A stretch of 64,000 nt of DNA from Histoplasma ohiense (lineage: Eukaryota > Ascomycota > Eurotiomycetes > Onygenales > Ajellomycetaceae): the NCBI GenBank assembly GCA_017607445.1, contig JAEVHH010000004.1, positions 1,860,001-1,924,000 of the forward strand. Reading direction: 5' to 3'. Position numbers and translations under genes: made by a program. The notes under the pieces were generated by a model that did not search any database, was not told where the DNA came from, and was given only the letters and a program-made list of their open reading frames with translations. Positions within the stretch are counted from its first letter, which is position 1, and the number at the start of each line of letters is the position of its first letter. Shown in pieces: positions 23,701-34,510 of this stretch.

Positions 23701-24690
23701 ATACAAGTCGTTAGTTAGTCATCACATCCTTCTGGGCCACCAACAACGCCGTTCTCAGGCCAGGGGCAATAGAATATTTGTTCAAGTTTGGAGCTTCGAA
23801 GCTCATTTCACAGTAAGAGAGAGGAATTGCGGGGCTTTTTATAAGCCATGGATCAGCTGCTACTCTACTCTAGCTATTACATACATCACAACGATCAATT
23901 GTGTGATGAAACCTTGCTCATTAAATGAACAGCGTTGTTGGCGGTAAATTTGGTGGATTAGAGGTTCCAGTCTCCTGCAAACCGTGATCTTTTTTCTTCT
24001 TGCTTCTTGCTCGTCCGTTTCATTTCTCGGTCTTCCAATGTTTTCTCTGGTGCTCAAAAGCTACGTTGTCTTGTCGGTTTCCACCTCTTTCGTCGAATAG
24101 TGTCATCGTCACTGTCCAGGCTGACTACTGGTACCTTTGGGAGTTACCAATTTTCTCATCCAAGGCGGGAAGAATGAATCCTTTGAGAATCCATGATGGA
24201 AATGACTGATGAAAGTCGAAAAAATATGATCTTTATATATATGTATATATAAATAAATTTCTCATCAACGTCCCCTCTCCTTCGGAGGCCTTTTTTCCCT
24301 CTCGATCTCCTGCTGGCGCTGGGCGCTCCATGGGAGAACTTTTGAATTCAACAATATATATATCCATACCACACTTTCACCCGATGCACAGAAGCCACAT
24401 CAGTCTTTTCTCTGTTATTGGCTGGCACTATCCCATCCTTGACGTCACGGAGCTCAATGGAACAGAGCGTTTCAGCATCACTTCTAAAAGCGCGGCCTTT
24501 GCTTTTGTTTATCTGCAGGCCAACCCATCTGTATATTCCGATTATATTGGGATTTTTCATTCCTGAGCTCGTTTCTAACGTGTTTGCGTTGCCGAAGAAT
24601 CGAAAAGGCCTTTGCCACTGCGCATTCAACAGGGAACAGAATACAAGCCGGGATTTTTTTGACCTTCGTTTTCTAACGGCCTTAAGAATC
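20744..24690. other. 3.9-kb intergenic region between SHO1 and the PQ-loop gene
   Basis: No gene supported. The first 1.2 kb is C/T-rich and probably includes the SHO1 3' UTR. A T24 run followed by A4 lies at 22212-22239, and direct CGTGAT repeats lie near 21747-21770. Between 22.3 and 24.2 kb the base composition looks more gene-like, but I find no reading frame with a recognisable domain on either strand. Decayed coding sequence or a noncoding RNA is possible. Confidence 0.5.
22212..22239. repeat. T24 run followed by A4
   Basis: A long homopolymer in the SHO1/PQ-loop spacer. Confidence 0.9.
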
Positions 24691-26453
24691 ATGCAGATGG
24701 TGGCGGAAGATGGAAAAATCCCCACTGTGGCCGATGTTCTTGGGACCATCGGCACTGCGCTCTGGAGCATCCAACTCATACCCCAGATATGGTACAACTG
24801 GACAAAGAAAAATACCGAAGGGTTGCCCGCAAGCATGATGTTTATATGGGCTTTAAGTACGTGCTTCTCTCCTGATGTCTTCAATATTGAATTATCGAAT
24901 GGCACCATCCTGCGTTGATACGGTGGCAGGGGGTGTAAAGGTTGGGAGCTAAAGGAAAGAAAAAGGAGGGGTAAATGAATGGGTTTGGGCTTTGCTGATA
25001 TTCCTCAAAATATGGCCAGGTGCTGTATGTTTGGGTATATATTTGGTTTTAGAGGTAAGAATCGTTGCGGGTCAGATTGTCACCGCAAAAGGAAGAAGAG
25101 TCCCAAAAAGAGGGGAGGGGAAAAAAAAGAAAAGAAATAAGGAAAATTTATCTAACATTATACTATAGCAAGTGAATATTCCCCTACAAATCCAGCCACA
25201 GATGTTCGGCGCCCTGTGTGCAATCTGCTGGGCACAAGTTTTGTACTATAGCCAGTATGTCAGATTGAGCCCCCTGTTTCCAGCCAACACCAGCGTAATA
25301 TACCACCACACAAAGCGCCTATCTCTAAGATGTCTTCAAAATCATAGCGGCTACACTTCGGGGGAAGCTATCGCAGCTGGTGTGATGGCTGCGGCGTTTT
25401 TGGGCGGTTCTGAAACACTATTTATTGTTACATTCCAGGTATGTTGTTTTGTGTCAAAAAAATATGTTCGATCCTCTTTTCGGCGACGAGGACAAGGAGT
25501 GCTAACTGGACCCGTCGTCGTGCATGCATATATATCCAGGTTCCGTATAATAAGGGTGTTACTTGGCCCGCTATTTTATTCGGTGTTCTTGCCATGGTCT
25601 TTATCATAATAGGGCTCATTCCCATCTATTACGAGCTCTGGAAGAGACAGGGCCGAGTTGTTGGGATCAGTTCGTTCTCCCTGCCCGCCTTCATTCCTTT
25701 TCCTCCCTTGCAATGGCCTCCCCTTCCGGTCCATTAGTATTTCAGCAAGTTTCAGCAAGTTTCTCATTGGCTCTCTGCTATGCACAGGCTGGATCTTTCT
25801 CTCCATGGATGCTCTCGGTGCGCTCTTCTCTCTGCTTTCTCTAGGTCTGTCCATCCTCTTGAATTCCTCCTCCCATCGCGAACCCTCCCGGATTTCTGGT
25901 TCGCAGGCGAAAAGGGCACGGAGTGGGGGATCAAATTGCGGATCAATTAATGCTGACAATTCGTTCCATCTCAGTCGTTGAAGGGACTTTTAGCATCATA
26001 GGTGGCACCGCCTATATTCTAGTGTAAGAAAAATTTCCCTTTATCCAAGAACCAGCCTTTTTTTTTTTTTTTTTTTTTCCTACGGTATAAAAATATATGC
26101 ATGTAGTAAAACACCTCTGCTGAAACCAAATCCATAGCCTCATCCTCGAACTCGGAATCTTCATCAGCCACATCATCTGGAAACTCCGCTTCTGGGAGCT
26201 GTGTCAGGCAGCGAAAGCGCATGGCATGAGTTTTGATGAGTTCATGCGGCTGGAAAGGAATGGGGGCAACAACAACAGCAGCAGCAGCAGCAGCATCATC
26301 AGCAGCAACAACAGTAGTTCTGCACACTGTGAACTTGGATGTTCCCCCGACGACTGTGCTCGCAAGTCGTCGCTGCCATACGCTGTGCCGAATGTAAATC
26401 TTGAGGGCGGAGTAAGCGGAGGAGAGACCAGCGTTGATGGGAAAGTATGTTGA
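24691..26453 (+). CDS. PQ-loop repeat membrane protein (seven-helix, transporter-like)
   Basis: Eight small exons: 24691-24856, 25020-25054, 25169-25254, 25348-25438, 25540-25669, 25788-25844, 25975-26023 and 26138-26453, giving 309 aa. PQ-loop proteins are seven-helix carriers, often lysosomal/vacuolar exporters of amino acids (cystinosin, Ypq). The first repeat shows the signature LIPQIWYNWTKKNTEGLPAS near residues 29-48. The second repeat carries GLIPIYYELWKRQGRVVG, with Pro-Ile in place of Pro-Gln. Hydrophobic segments follow the seven-helix pattern, ending with LELGIFISHIIWKLRFW. The cytoplasmic tail is rich in Asn and Ser, from a CAG/CAA-type tract at 26270-26320. Met1 at 24691 and Met3 at 24697 are both plausible starts. 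The substrate is not predictable. The gene sits between SHO1 and SSK1. Confidence 0.85.
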
Positions 26454-28235
26454 AGTTGACACAGAATGAAAAAAAAAAAAATAAAAATAAAAATAAATAA
26501 ATAAATAAAAATAAAAACAAAAATAAAAAAATATCAAATGCAGCGAGGGTCATCATTCCTTATAGAGGTCGCACTGCAAAGAAAAAGGGGCAATTTTCCC
26601 ACAACAGATGGAAACACAAACAGACATTGTCTGATTTAAGAGCAGCCAATGGCTTGATGTTATATAATTTCGACGTTGGTTTTCCATTCTTTCCATGAAA
26701 CTGAAGGCCAGGAGCCTCTCAAGCACGCACACACACAGCCGAACAGCCAACCCAATGGGAAGGAGGATGGATGAAGAGGAAATGGAGAAAATGAACATGA
26801 AAAAAAAAAAAAAAAAAACCGATATGCGAATGATCTATGCAATCTTCCCTTTTAGAAAATGTAAAACTGCTTTCTATGTTATTGCTGCATTGCATCATGT
26901 CAATACTTTTTCTGCTACACGCAGTATTTATAACCTTTATTTCATTCATTTATTCATCCATTTTCTCCCCCGCCCTCGTCGTTATTCTATTATGCATAAC
27001 TAGCTATCCAGCTATCATTATTGGGCAGCTCGCAGCTCGGACACTTGAGAGGCAGGGTGTGGATTGGGCGTAATCGGTCGGTAGAAAGAGTAATTTTTAA
27101 CTACTCGTACCTAGTTGGGGAGATTGATGCAGTCACGGTGTGATGAGCAAAGACAGCAGCAGTAAACATCCTAGGAGGAGCGGGGAGAGAGGCGGGGGAA
27201 TAATCTCATAATCCATCAATCATCAAAGGAATGGCCGTAGCTCTGTTTCTCAAGACCGGGGGGTGGCATGGATTCATGCTTCTTGACCAGTTGGGTCATG
27301 CATTCCATTTGATATAGTTAGATAATGTATGTGCAGTAAGTACATGTAGTACATGTAACTACTCGAGGAGGATCCGGAAGTTATATGGCCCATTTATATA
27401 TATCGAATGGCATAGGATGAAGGCAGTAGAGAGAGAGAGAGAGAGAGAGAGACAGGAATATCGGTGCAGCAGGATTGGTGCATAGCCCCTGAGGCAGCTA
27501 GCTAGCTATACAGAGTAGATAACCACTAGTGCTAGCAGATTGTGATATACGAGCTTCTGTTTCTCAGTCCGTGTCTGTCTGTTGATCGCCAATGGGTGTT
27601 CATTTGGTACTAGTATTCAATAACTAGTTAGCAATGGCATATGAATAGCCATCTGCAAATATCTCTCTCTGTAACTTCTTCATCTCAGCTGTGTGGGAGA
27701 GTTGCCTTTGTATAGCTCCAACTCCCCACAGCAGTAGAAGTAGCATCGCGGACACACGCACAGCAGTTTCGCTCTCCGGTGCCTGCCCTGGACTCCAATA
27801 TTCATTCAATATTCATTCAATAAACACCACGGAGTAACCAGCTATTGGAGAGGTGGCCACGCGATGCTGCTGCCCGTGACCGAGTCGGCGCTGTGTCTCG
27901 AGGTGCCTGACCATCTTCTTTTCTGCCCGCTTTTTACAGCATCTCCACCATCGCTAGCTCTGGGGTTAGTCGATGCGATGGCTCCCCCCCTTAGCCAAGT
28001 TAGCTTGCCCTCTGCGAGAACTGCTCTGACCCTGTCCGGCTGCTAAGCCCTGACGGGACGAAATCCCGCGATTCTCACAAACCCTTCTTCTCTCCCCCAC
28101 GTTGTATATAGACATACACACAGACATCTATAACAGCCATACCGCCATACAGACGTACGTACGATGTGCTAGAGGAACCCGGCCGGCTGCCGTGTCTGCC
28201 AGCGAGGTCCCAGCTGTCTGGCTGATACCGCGCCC
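26454..28235. other. Intergenic region and probable SSK1 promoter/leader
   Basis: No gene supported. It contains an A-rich stretch (26468-26532), an A18 run near 26800 and a (GA)n tract at 27428-27452. C/T-rich sequence precedes the SSK1 start codon. Confidence 0.5.
27428..27452. repeat. (GA)n microsatellite
   Basis: About twelve GA dinucleotides, 0.8 kb upstream of the SSK1 start. Confidence 0.9.
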
Positions 28236-31200
28236 ATGGATCGAGAGCGTCGACTGTCGCGGTTGACAGCCAAACTACTCCGTCGGCCTTCCTCGTCTTC
28301 CGCAAATTTTGTTGTGCCCAACTTGCCCAGCCCCAGCACCACCGCCAGCACCACCACCAGCACCACCACCAGCAACACCAGCAACACCAGCACCACCAGC
28401 ACCACCACAGCGATCAATGTCAACCCCAATGCCCATGCTGCTGCAGTCGGTGCTTCTCCTTCCTCTGGACCTACCGCCGCCATAAATTGTCGCTTCTCTG
28501 CCTCGCCCTGCTCCTCGCCCATTAGCCCAACAGATGATAACTCCAACCACCTCTCCCCATTAACTGCAAGGAGACTTCATAGTAGGGATCAAGCAGCCGC
28601 AATCGATTCAGCCAAAGCCAATGACCAGCACCCCTTACCTACGAAGTCTAGAGACAACGAAGAGATAGCCGAGCACGTCGACCAATTCCCAGCTGTCAGT
28701 TTCCAGTATAACACTGCCAGAGAAGGGGGACTCGACGCAGATTCGTCTGCCCGCTCTTCGTCGAGCAGCTCGCGGGCTCCAGACTCAACAGAAGACCGCC
28801 TGCCACTTCGTCCATTGGAAGCATACTCCCTCTCCAGGGCCTCCTCGAAGGACAAAGGCTCCCACTTCCGATCTCCTCGTCCACCCCACCCTCGCTCCTC
28901 GGTAACATCCACCTCGTCGTCTCTGAACATAGTTGATGAGTCCCGCACATCTAATACCCCATTATCGACTACTAGCGCATCTGCCAAACTCACCCCTACT
29001 TCAAAACCGGTTTCCCGCCCCAGTATTGCTGTCCGTCGCCAGTCCCTGGTCCCCTCTTCCCAGCAACGCCTAATCAGCACACTCCTTGAACCCTCTTCGT
29101 CGGCCGGTGGGGATTACTTCTCCAGCAGCCTCCCCTCCATCCACCGCGACATGATCAGCCGAAAAGTATGGGTTAAGCGGCCCAATTCATCCCCTACCCT
29201 GGTTGCGGTCACAGAGGAAGATCTGGTGGATGATCTGCGCGATGCTATCTTGAAAAAATACAACAATTCCCTTGGCCGCACCTTCGATCCCCCAGATATC
29301 ACTATAAAACTCATTCCGCGAGACCCTTCGAGCCGACAGAGCTCCCATGAGCGAGTCCTTGGCCCGGAGGAACCTGTGGGTCGCACTTTGGATACCTTTT
29401 ACCCTAGCGGACAGACCGCGGATGAAGCATTGATCATTGAAGTTCCCCAACGCCGAACACCAAAACCCTCCCCCCGACAACATAACCCTGGCTACTGCCA
29501 TTCAGAAGAGCTACACCCAGGAGAATCCGCAGAGTATTTCCCTCCAATGGCTATGATTCCTCAGTCCAATGCTTCTGGCTCCGCTTCGAATGCCAGCGCA
29601 ACTAGCTCTCACCATGCTCCCGCTCATTCCATGTCCGTGATCACAACCGGACAACTTCCTCCCGTTCCTTCGCCGGGGAGTCGTGGCTCCTGGCACCAGC
29701 ATCAACTTCAATCTCGTCCTAAATACGGCCGCCAGCATACATCTTCACCTACCGTCGTTTCTACGTCTCCGAATCAAAACATGGCAGGTACGTCTGCTAC
29801 TTCTCGGTATCGTCCAGAACCCCCCTACCTCATCGACTAGCTGGCTTCATTAAACTGTTGTTTTTTCTTTCTTTTCTGATTGCTAACTTGCTCCATTTTG
29901 TTACTTTTTGCGTTGCCTCTGATTTTATAGATCCTAACAATGCCCCAATAAATGGAGCCTCTCCTGTTTCTCAACCTCCATCTATGTCAACCCCTCCAGC
30001 TCCCTCACCCGAGCAACCCCAGAAAACAACTACCTCACCACCAGTTCGCACGTCTTCCCCTCGCCCAACTCAAAAATCACGAAAGTCCAAAACCCGCAGC
30101 AACAATGGTTCCCTCCCTGGGAGCCTGCTAGATGGCACTGTCCCTCCCATTAATGTATTAATTGTGGAGGACAACATTATCAACCTCAGGCTTCTCGAAG
30201 CATTCATGAAACGACTTAAAGTGCGGTGGTCGACCGCAATGAATGGTCGGGAAGCTGTTAACAAATGGCGAGCCGGCGGGTTCCATTTAGTCCTAATGGA
30301 TATCCAACTTCCGGTCTTGAGCGGTCTTGAAGCTACCAAGGAAATACGGCGCTATGAACGACTCAACAACATCGGAGTATTCTCGAGGACTGTTTCTGGC
30401 CAGTCGGTAAAGGGTTCAACATCTTCCTCAACACCGAGCTCGCCGGTCGAAGGCAAAGGTAACAGATGTCATGAAACCCTAAGGCCGGAAGATAAGTTGG
30501 AAAATCCAGAGGCCTTTAAAAGTCCCGTTATCATCGTTGCATTGACGGCGAGCAGTTTGCAGAGTGACCGAAATGAGGCATTAGCTGCAGGCTGCAATGA
30601 TTTCTTGACCAAGGTAGAGTATTCATGCCCTTCTTTTCAGTCTTGTTTTAGGCGGACTACTGTTATAAAACATCCCCTTTGTCTTTGCATTGCCTCACTC
30701 ATTGCTATTCCTTGTGAAATACACCATGCTGACATCGATTGAAACCGCACCATAGCCCGTGAATATTGTATGGCTAGAACAGAAAGTGACTGAATGGGGG
30801 TGTATGCAAGCCCTAATTGACTTCGAGGGATGGAGGAAATGGAGGAAATTCGACGAGCAACAAAATCCGGAAGGTCCAGTGCCGGTTACATCTTCTACAA
30901 CTTCCCTTGAACCCCCCGGCGGCCGAGAGTCAGAGACCGCTGCTCTCCAACGCAGAAAGTCACAGCCGAATATCACCCACTTGAGCGGCAACGTGAAGGT
31001 CATGACCAACAGCGATAACAGTAGCAGCAGTAGCAACGACAACCGTAATTCTAATAACGGCAATGAGGAAGCCTCGGCTAATCGGGACGGAGCAGCGATC
31101 GCCACTAGCAGTCCTTCCAAGCAATTATCTGCTTCTGGGAAAGAGTCTGGATCCAACAGCCCCTCATCCCCAGTTGCAGCAGCAACAGCAGCAGCAGCAG

Positions 31201-31316
31201 GCGTTGCTAATAGAACTTCCAAGCCGGATGCAACGAGCCCTGGTGAGAGAGGTACCGCGGGAACGTATTCAGCCAGTTTCAAGCGAGTGAATCGGAATAC
31301 GAACTCAAGGATTTAA
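28236..31316 (+). CDS. SSK1: Ssk1 response regulator of the HOG stress pathway
   Basis: Three exons, 28236-29787, 29931-30613 and 30756-31316, give 931 aa. Ssk1 receives phosphate from the histidine-kinase/Ypd1 phosphorelay; in its unphosphorylated form it activates the Ssk2-type MAPKKK. The receiver domain (about 595-775) is intact: INVLIVEDNIINLRLLEAFM carries the acidic pocket, LVLMDIQLPVLSG the phospho-acceptor Asp (residue 641 by my count), VALTASS the switch residue and FLTKPVN the conserved Lys (745). Intron 2 falls exactly between that Lys and Pro. Downstream, EWGCMQALIDFEGWRKW is the diagnostic fungal Ssk1 extension. The N-terminal 590 residues are low-complexity Ser/Thr/Pro, with an ACC-rich tract near 28340-28420. 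The C-terminus is Asn/Ser/Ala-rich. Confidence 0.95.
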
Positions 31317-31861
31317 CGAGCGTGGAAATTTCCATGACTTGTTCTCGAGTGTGTGTTGAAGAGCGTACCTACATACACACGCACAAACACACACACTCAC
31401 TCACAGACACGAACATACAGACAGACAGAGAGAGAGATATATATAGGGATGAGAAAGATACAGACAGTGGGAGCTAGGGCGAAATACATTTTCCCCCTTT
31501 TGTTAGTATCATTTAGTTTATTCCTTCTTAATTCCTCCCCCCCCTTTTTTTTGATTGATTGAATTGACTTATTTCCCCACCTTCCTTCCCTTCATTTTCC
31601 CATTTCTCATTTGTATTGATGATGGTGGTGATGTTTGGTGTTGGGAGCAACTTTCTTTTTTTTTGTGCCCCCATCATCTCATGGATGATTTTACTTGTTA
31701 TTTTCCTGTTTTGATTCCCTTCATCTATCTATGTATCTATCCAATCCCTGTTGGAGGGGAAGTGGGAGGCTCAAGCTTTCCCACCTACCCCCCCCTTTTT
31801 TTTTTTTTTTTGCAACGCTCCTTTTTCCTCCTTTTTCGGCGGGCGGGTTGCACCTTGGCTA

Positions 31862-31885
31862 TTTTTTTTTAAAAAAAAAAAAAAA
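31862..31885. repeat. T9A15 palindromic run
   Basis: A T-run directly followed by an A-run inside a convergent intergenic region. It can pair with itself and reads as T-rich then A-rich on both strands. Confidence 0.85.
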
Positions 31886-31964
31886 TTAATAATAATAATA
31901 AATCTATATATTTCTCAAATTTATCAAGCGAAAGAGAGTGATTTGAGATAAATTATTACCTTTG

Positions 31965-32000
<36 letters not shown>
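31965..32000. repeat. T29A7 run
   Basis: A 29-T tract passing into A residues, about 80 bp after a similar T9A15 run. Confidence 0.9.
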
Positions 32001-32194
32001 TAAAAAATTCATGTAGCTAAAAACCATGGCAGTGGTGAATAATCGATTATTCTCGGTTCTTTTTCTTTCATTTTGGCTTTTCCGTAGTCTTTTTTTTATA
32101 CATTATCTAATTAGTTGTGCGTGCAGGAATCTGTTCTTGATAGGTATATAATACTAGTACTGTCATTTGTTTATCTTCCCTGTGCCTAGCTTCG

Positions 32195-32262
32195 ATTTAT
32201 TTCTTTATTTATTTTATTTATTTTATTTATTTTATTTATTTTATTTATTATATTTATTATAT
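32195..32262. repeat. (TTTTA)/(TTTA)n tandem repeat
   Basis: Degenerate four- and five-base T/A repeats in the SSK1/mS45 convergent spacer. Confidence 0.8.
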
Positions 32263-32967
32263 ATAATATACTTCTCGCATTGACTTTAGCTCTGTGACTG
32301 CTCTTAAATCAATTAGTCGCCCACCCCTAGCCCCTTGGGACTTCTTTGCTTTCTTTGAACATTGCGTGCATGCCGTGGGCATATATAACGATATATATAT
32401 ATATATATATCTAAATACGAGAGGACTTAAAGGGGGCAACAAAAAAGAAGGAAAACGAAACCCCCCCCCCCCCCCCACCCAAAAAAAAAGTCAATATATA
32501 TATCTATATGTATATATACATTGTTTAAATGTTATACTTTGTCACACATGGCAACACAATTGGCAATATTTAATCAGGGGAGAAATCAAAATTGGGCGGT
32601 ACGGTACATCATAGTAGGGGAGTGTCGCCAGATCATCATCATCATCATCAATCATCCTCTTGGATTCCGTGCGTGGTGTGTCCTTGATGGATGCATAGTA
32701 AATAATATATCGTAATACAATAGCCTAATCAGCTTTCGAAACAGGCGCTAATACCAATACAAAAAAAAATAAATAAGAAAGGAATGGAAAGGGAGTACAA
32801 AAAGTATTGTACAGCGCAAAGGGGGTGTGCACAATGATTTAATACAGTACACACAGTTTTGTATATACAGTACAGGCAATTGAAGATCTGATAGACAATG
32901 CTTGCTCAGAATTCCCGAATACAGCAAGAAGAAGAAGAAGAAGGAAGAAAGACTTCTTTATTATATA

Positions 32968-34510
32968 TTACACCTCCACTTTAGTGGGTATCTTGATCGT
33001 GCCTCTCTTCCTCTCGTAATTAGGCACACCATACCGGCGACCAGGAGCAGTTGTTCCACGGCCATCCTTCCCCGTCGTCTCGCGGGATACCACCGCATCT
33101 CTGAAGCGGAACTCGAAGCGACTTCCTTCCGGTTGGACTCGGGTTATCCTCGCCTCTTCCCTTGCCCTTGCAGCCTCCTGCCGCTTCCTCAGCGCTACCG
33201 TTTCCCGCTCAATCCGTTCTGCGAAGCGTTTCTTGTGTTCGCGGAACTCGCCGGGTTTCTGGAACCGGTCGTGCGCGAAGGCGACAAGGTGAGGGTGCGG
33301 GATGCGGTAGTCTGCGGGTTGAAGCACTTCTTCCTCGTCGTTTGGTTTGCCGACTTTTTCAATCATGTGCGGGTTGCACGTTGTTTTTTCGATGGCTTCG
33401 GGGGTATTATGTGGTGTGTTGGCGGCGGCGCGGGGGAGGGCGGGTGCAGCAGAGAAGACGCGTCCCGCGTCGACACGGGTGAATTGCCGGGATTCAGAGA
33501 CAGGGTAGAAAATTTGAGCCTCTGTGAGTCGGTGTACGGGGAGATCGTTTATGGATTCGTGGGGAATAGGCCGCTCGGGATATTTCTTTAATGGTGTAGT
33601 GGGGATCATTTGGTGTACGGCGCGAGCGTATGGGATCGCTCGAGGTTTGTTCTATTGCGTTGGTTGTTAGGAAGGCTGCATTCCAATTGCTCTAACAGGC
33701 TATAGCCAGGACGCTCCACAAAATTGTAGATAATTGAAGGGCTTGATTCAGAGAGTTGTAATTTAAATTTGAAGTAAACATCCTCCAGAATGGGAATTTA
33801 GGAGTCTTCAAGACTAATCGAATTTGTTTGCTCATCATGACAAGATATGAAGCAGTAGGAAACTCCGGGAATAATGGTGCAGATAGGGTGAAACCGACAG
33901 AATGAAAGTTAATAATAATAGTAATAATAATAATAATAAAAATAACACATACCTCTGCAACCCATTTCTTCTCCAGCTCCACCAACCTCACCACAGCCGC
34001 CACTCTTTTCAAATCCACCCCATGCATAACACTAACTTCCCTGGGCGACTTGCCATACTCGACAACCTGTCTATGGATCTCATTCCTTAAATCCTCACTG
34101 AGCACCGACTCGCTCACAAACGTCGGATTAAGCGGGAATGGTCTGAGGTCTTCCAGCGTTTCCGCATCAGTGTCTTTGCCGCCCTCCTTGGAACGGATGA
34201 GCACGCCCTGATTACTGTAGGCGTTGATGTAGTTCGTGCTGCCCGGGTTTGGGTCTTTAAAGACTGCGCCCGGGCCTTTTAGCCACAGGTGGACTTTTCG
34301 TCGCTTTTCTTCTTCTTTGTCGTTTTGGGGCTCGGCCGGGGCTTGGGAAGCTGCAGCGCCATGTTGTAGTCGGCATTGGCAGGTGGTGTTAGAGGATGTG
34401 GATGCGGGGGTTCTGAAGGGGAGTGACAATGAGGCTTGTGATTGAGAGGGCGAGGGATTGGATACGAGGCTGTGAGAAAGCCGTCGCAGGCCCCCCAGCC
34501 GAGGAGGCAT
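32968..34510 (-). CDS. MRPS35: Mitochondrial small-subunit ribosomal protein mS45 (Bot1/MRPS35 family)
   Basis: Two exons, 34510-33953 and 33651-32968, give 413 aa; the junction reads ELEKKWVAENKPRAIPYARA. The Bot1/mS45 family is a fungal-specific component of the mitochondrial small ribosomal subunit, needed for mitochondrial translation and respiration. The N-terminus MPPRLGGLRRLSHSLVSN is Arg/Ser-rich without acids, as in a mitochondrial presequence. Family marks are WLKGPGAVFKDPNPG, the helical block REVSVMHGVDLKRVAAVVRL, and INDLPVHRLTEAQIFYPVSE in exon 2. The C-terminal third is very basic and helical (RFAERIERETVALRKRQEA), fitting an rRNA-contacting extension. The intron is about 300 bp and contains ATA/ATT repeats near its donor. 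Confidence 0.85.

Larger units (their letters stand above)
31317..32967. other. Convergent intergenic region, AT-rich
   Basis: Lies between the 3' ends of SSK1 (+) and mS45 (-). It contains the T9A15 run (31862-31885), the T29A7 run (31965-32000), TTTAT-type pentamers (32195-32262), (AT)n (32394-32411) and a C16 run (32461-32476). No gene supported. Confidence 0.6.

Noticed and set aside
28589..29080. Minus-strand frames across SSK1 exon 1
   Set aside because: They are antisense shadows of a Ser/Thr-rich coding region.
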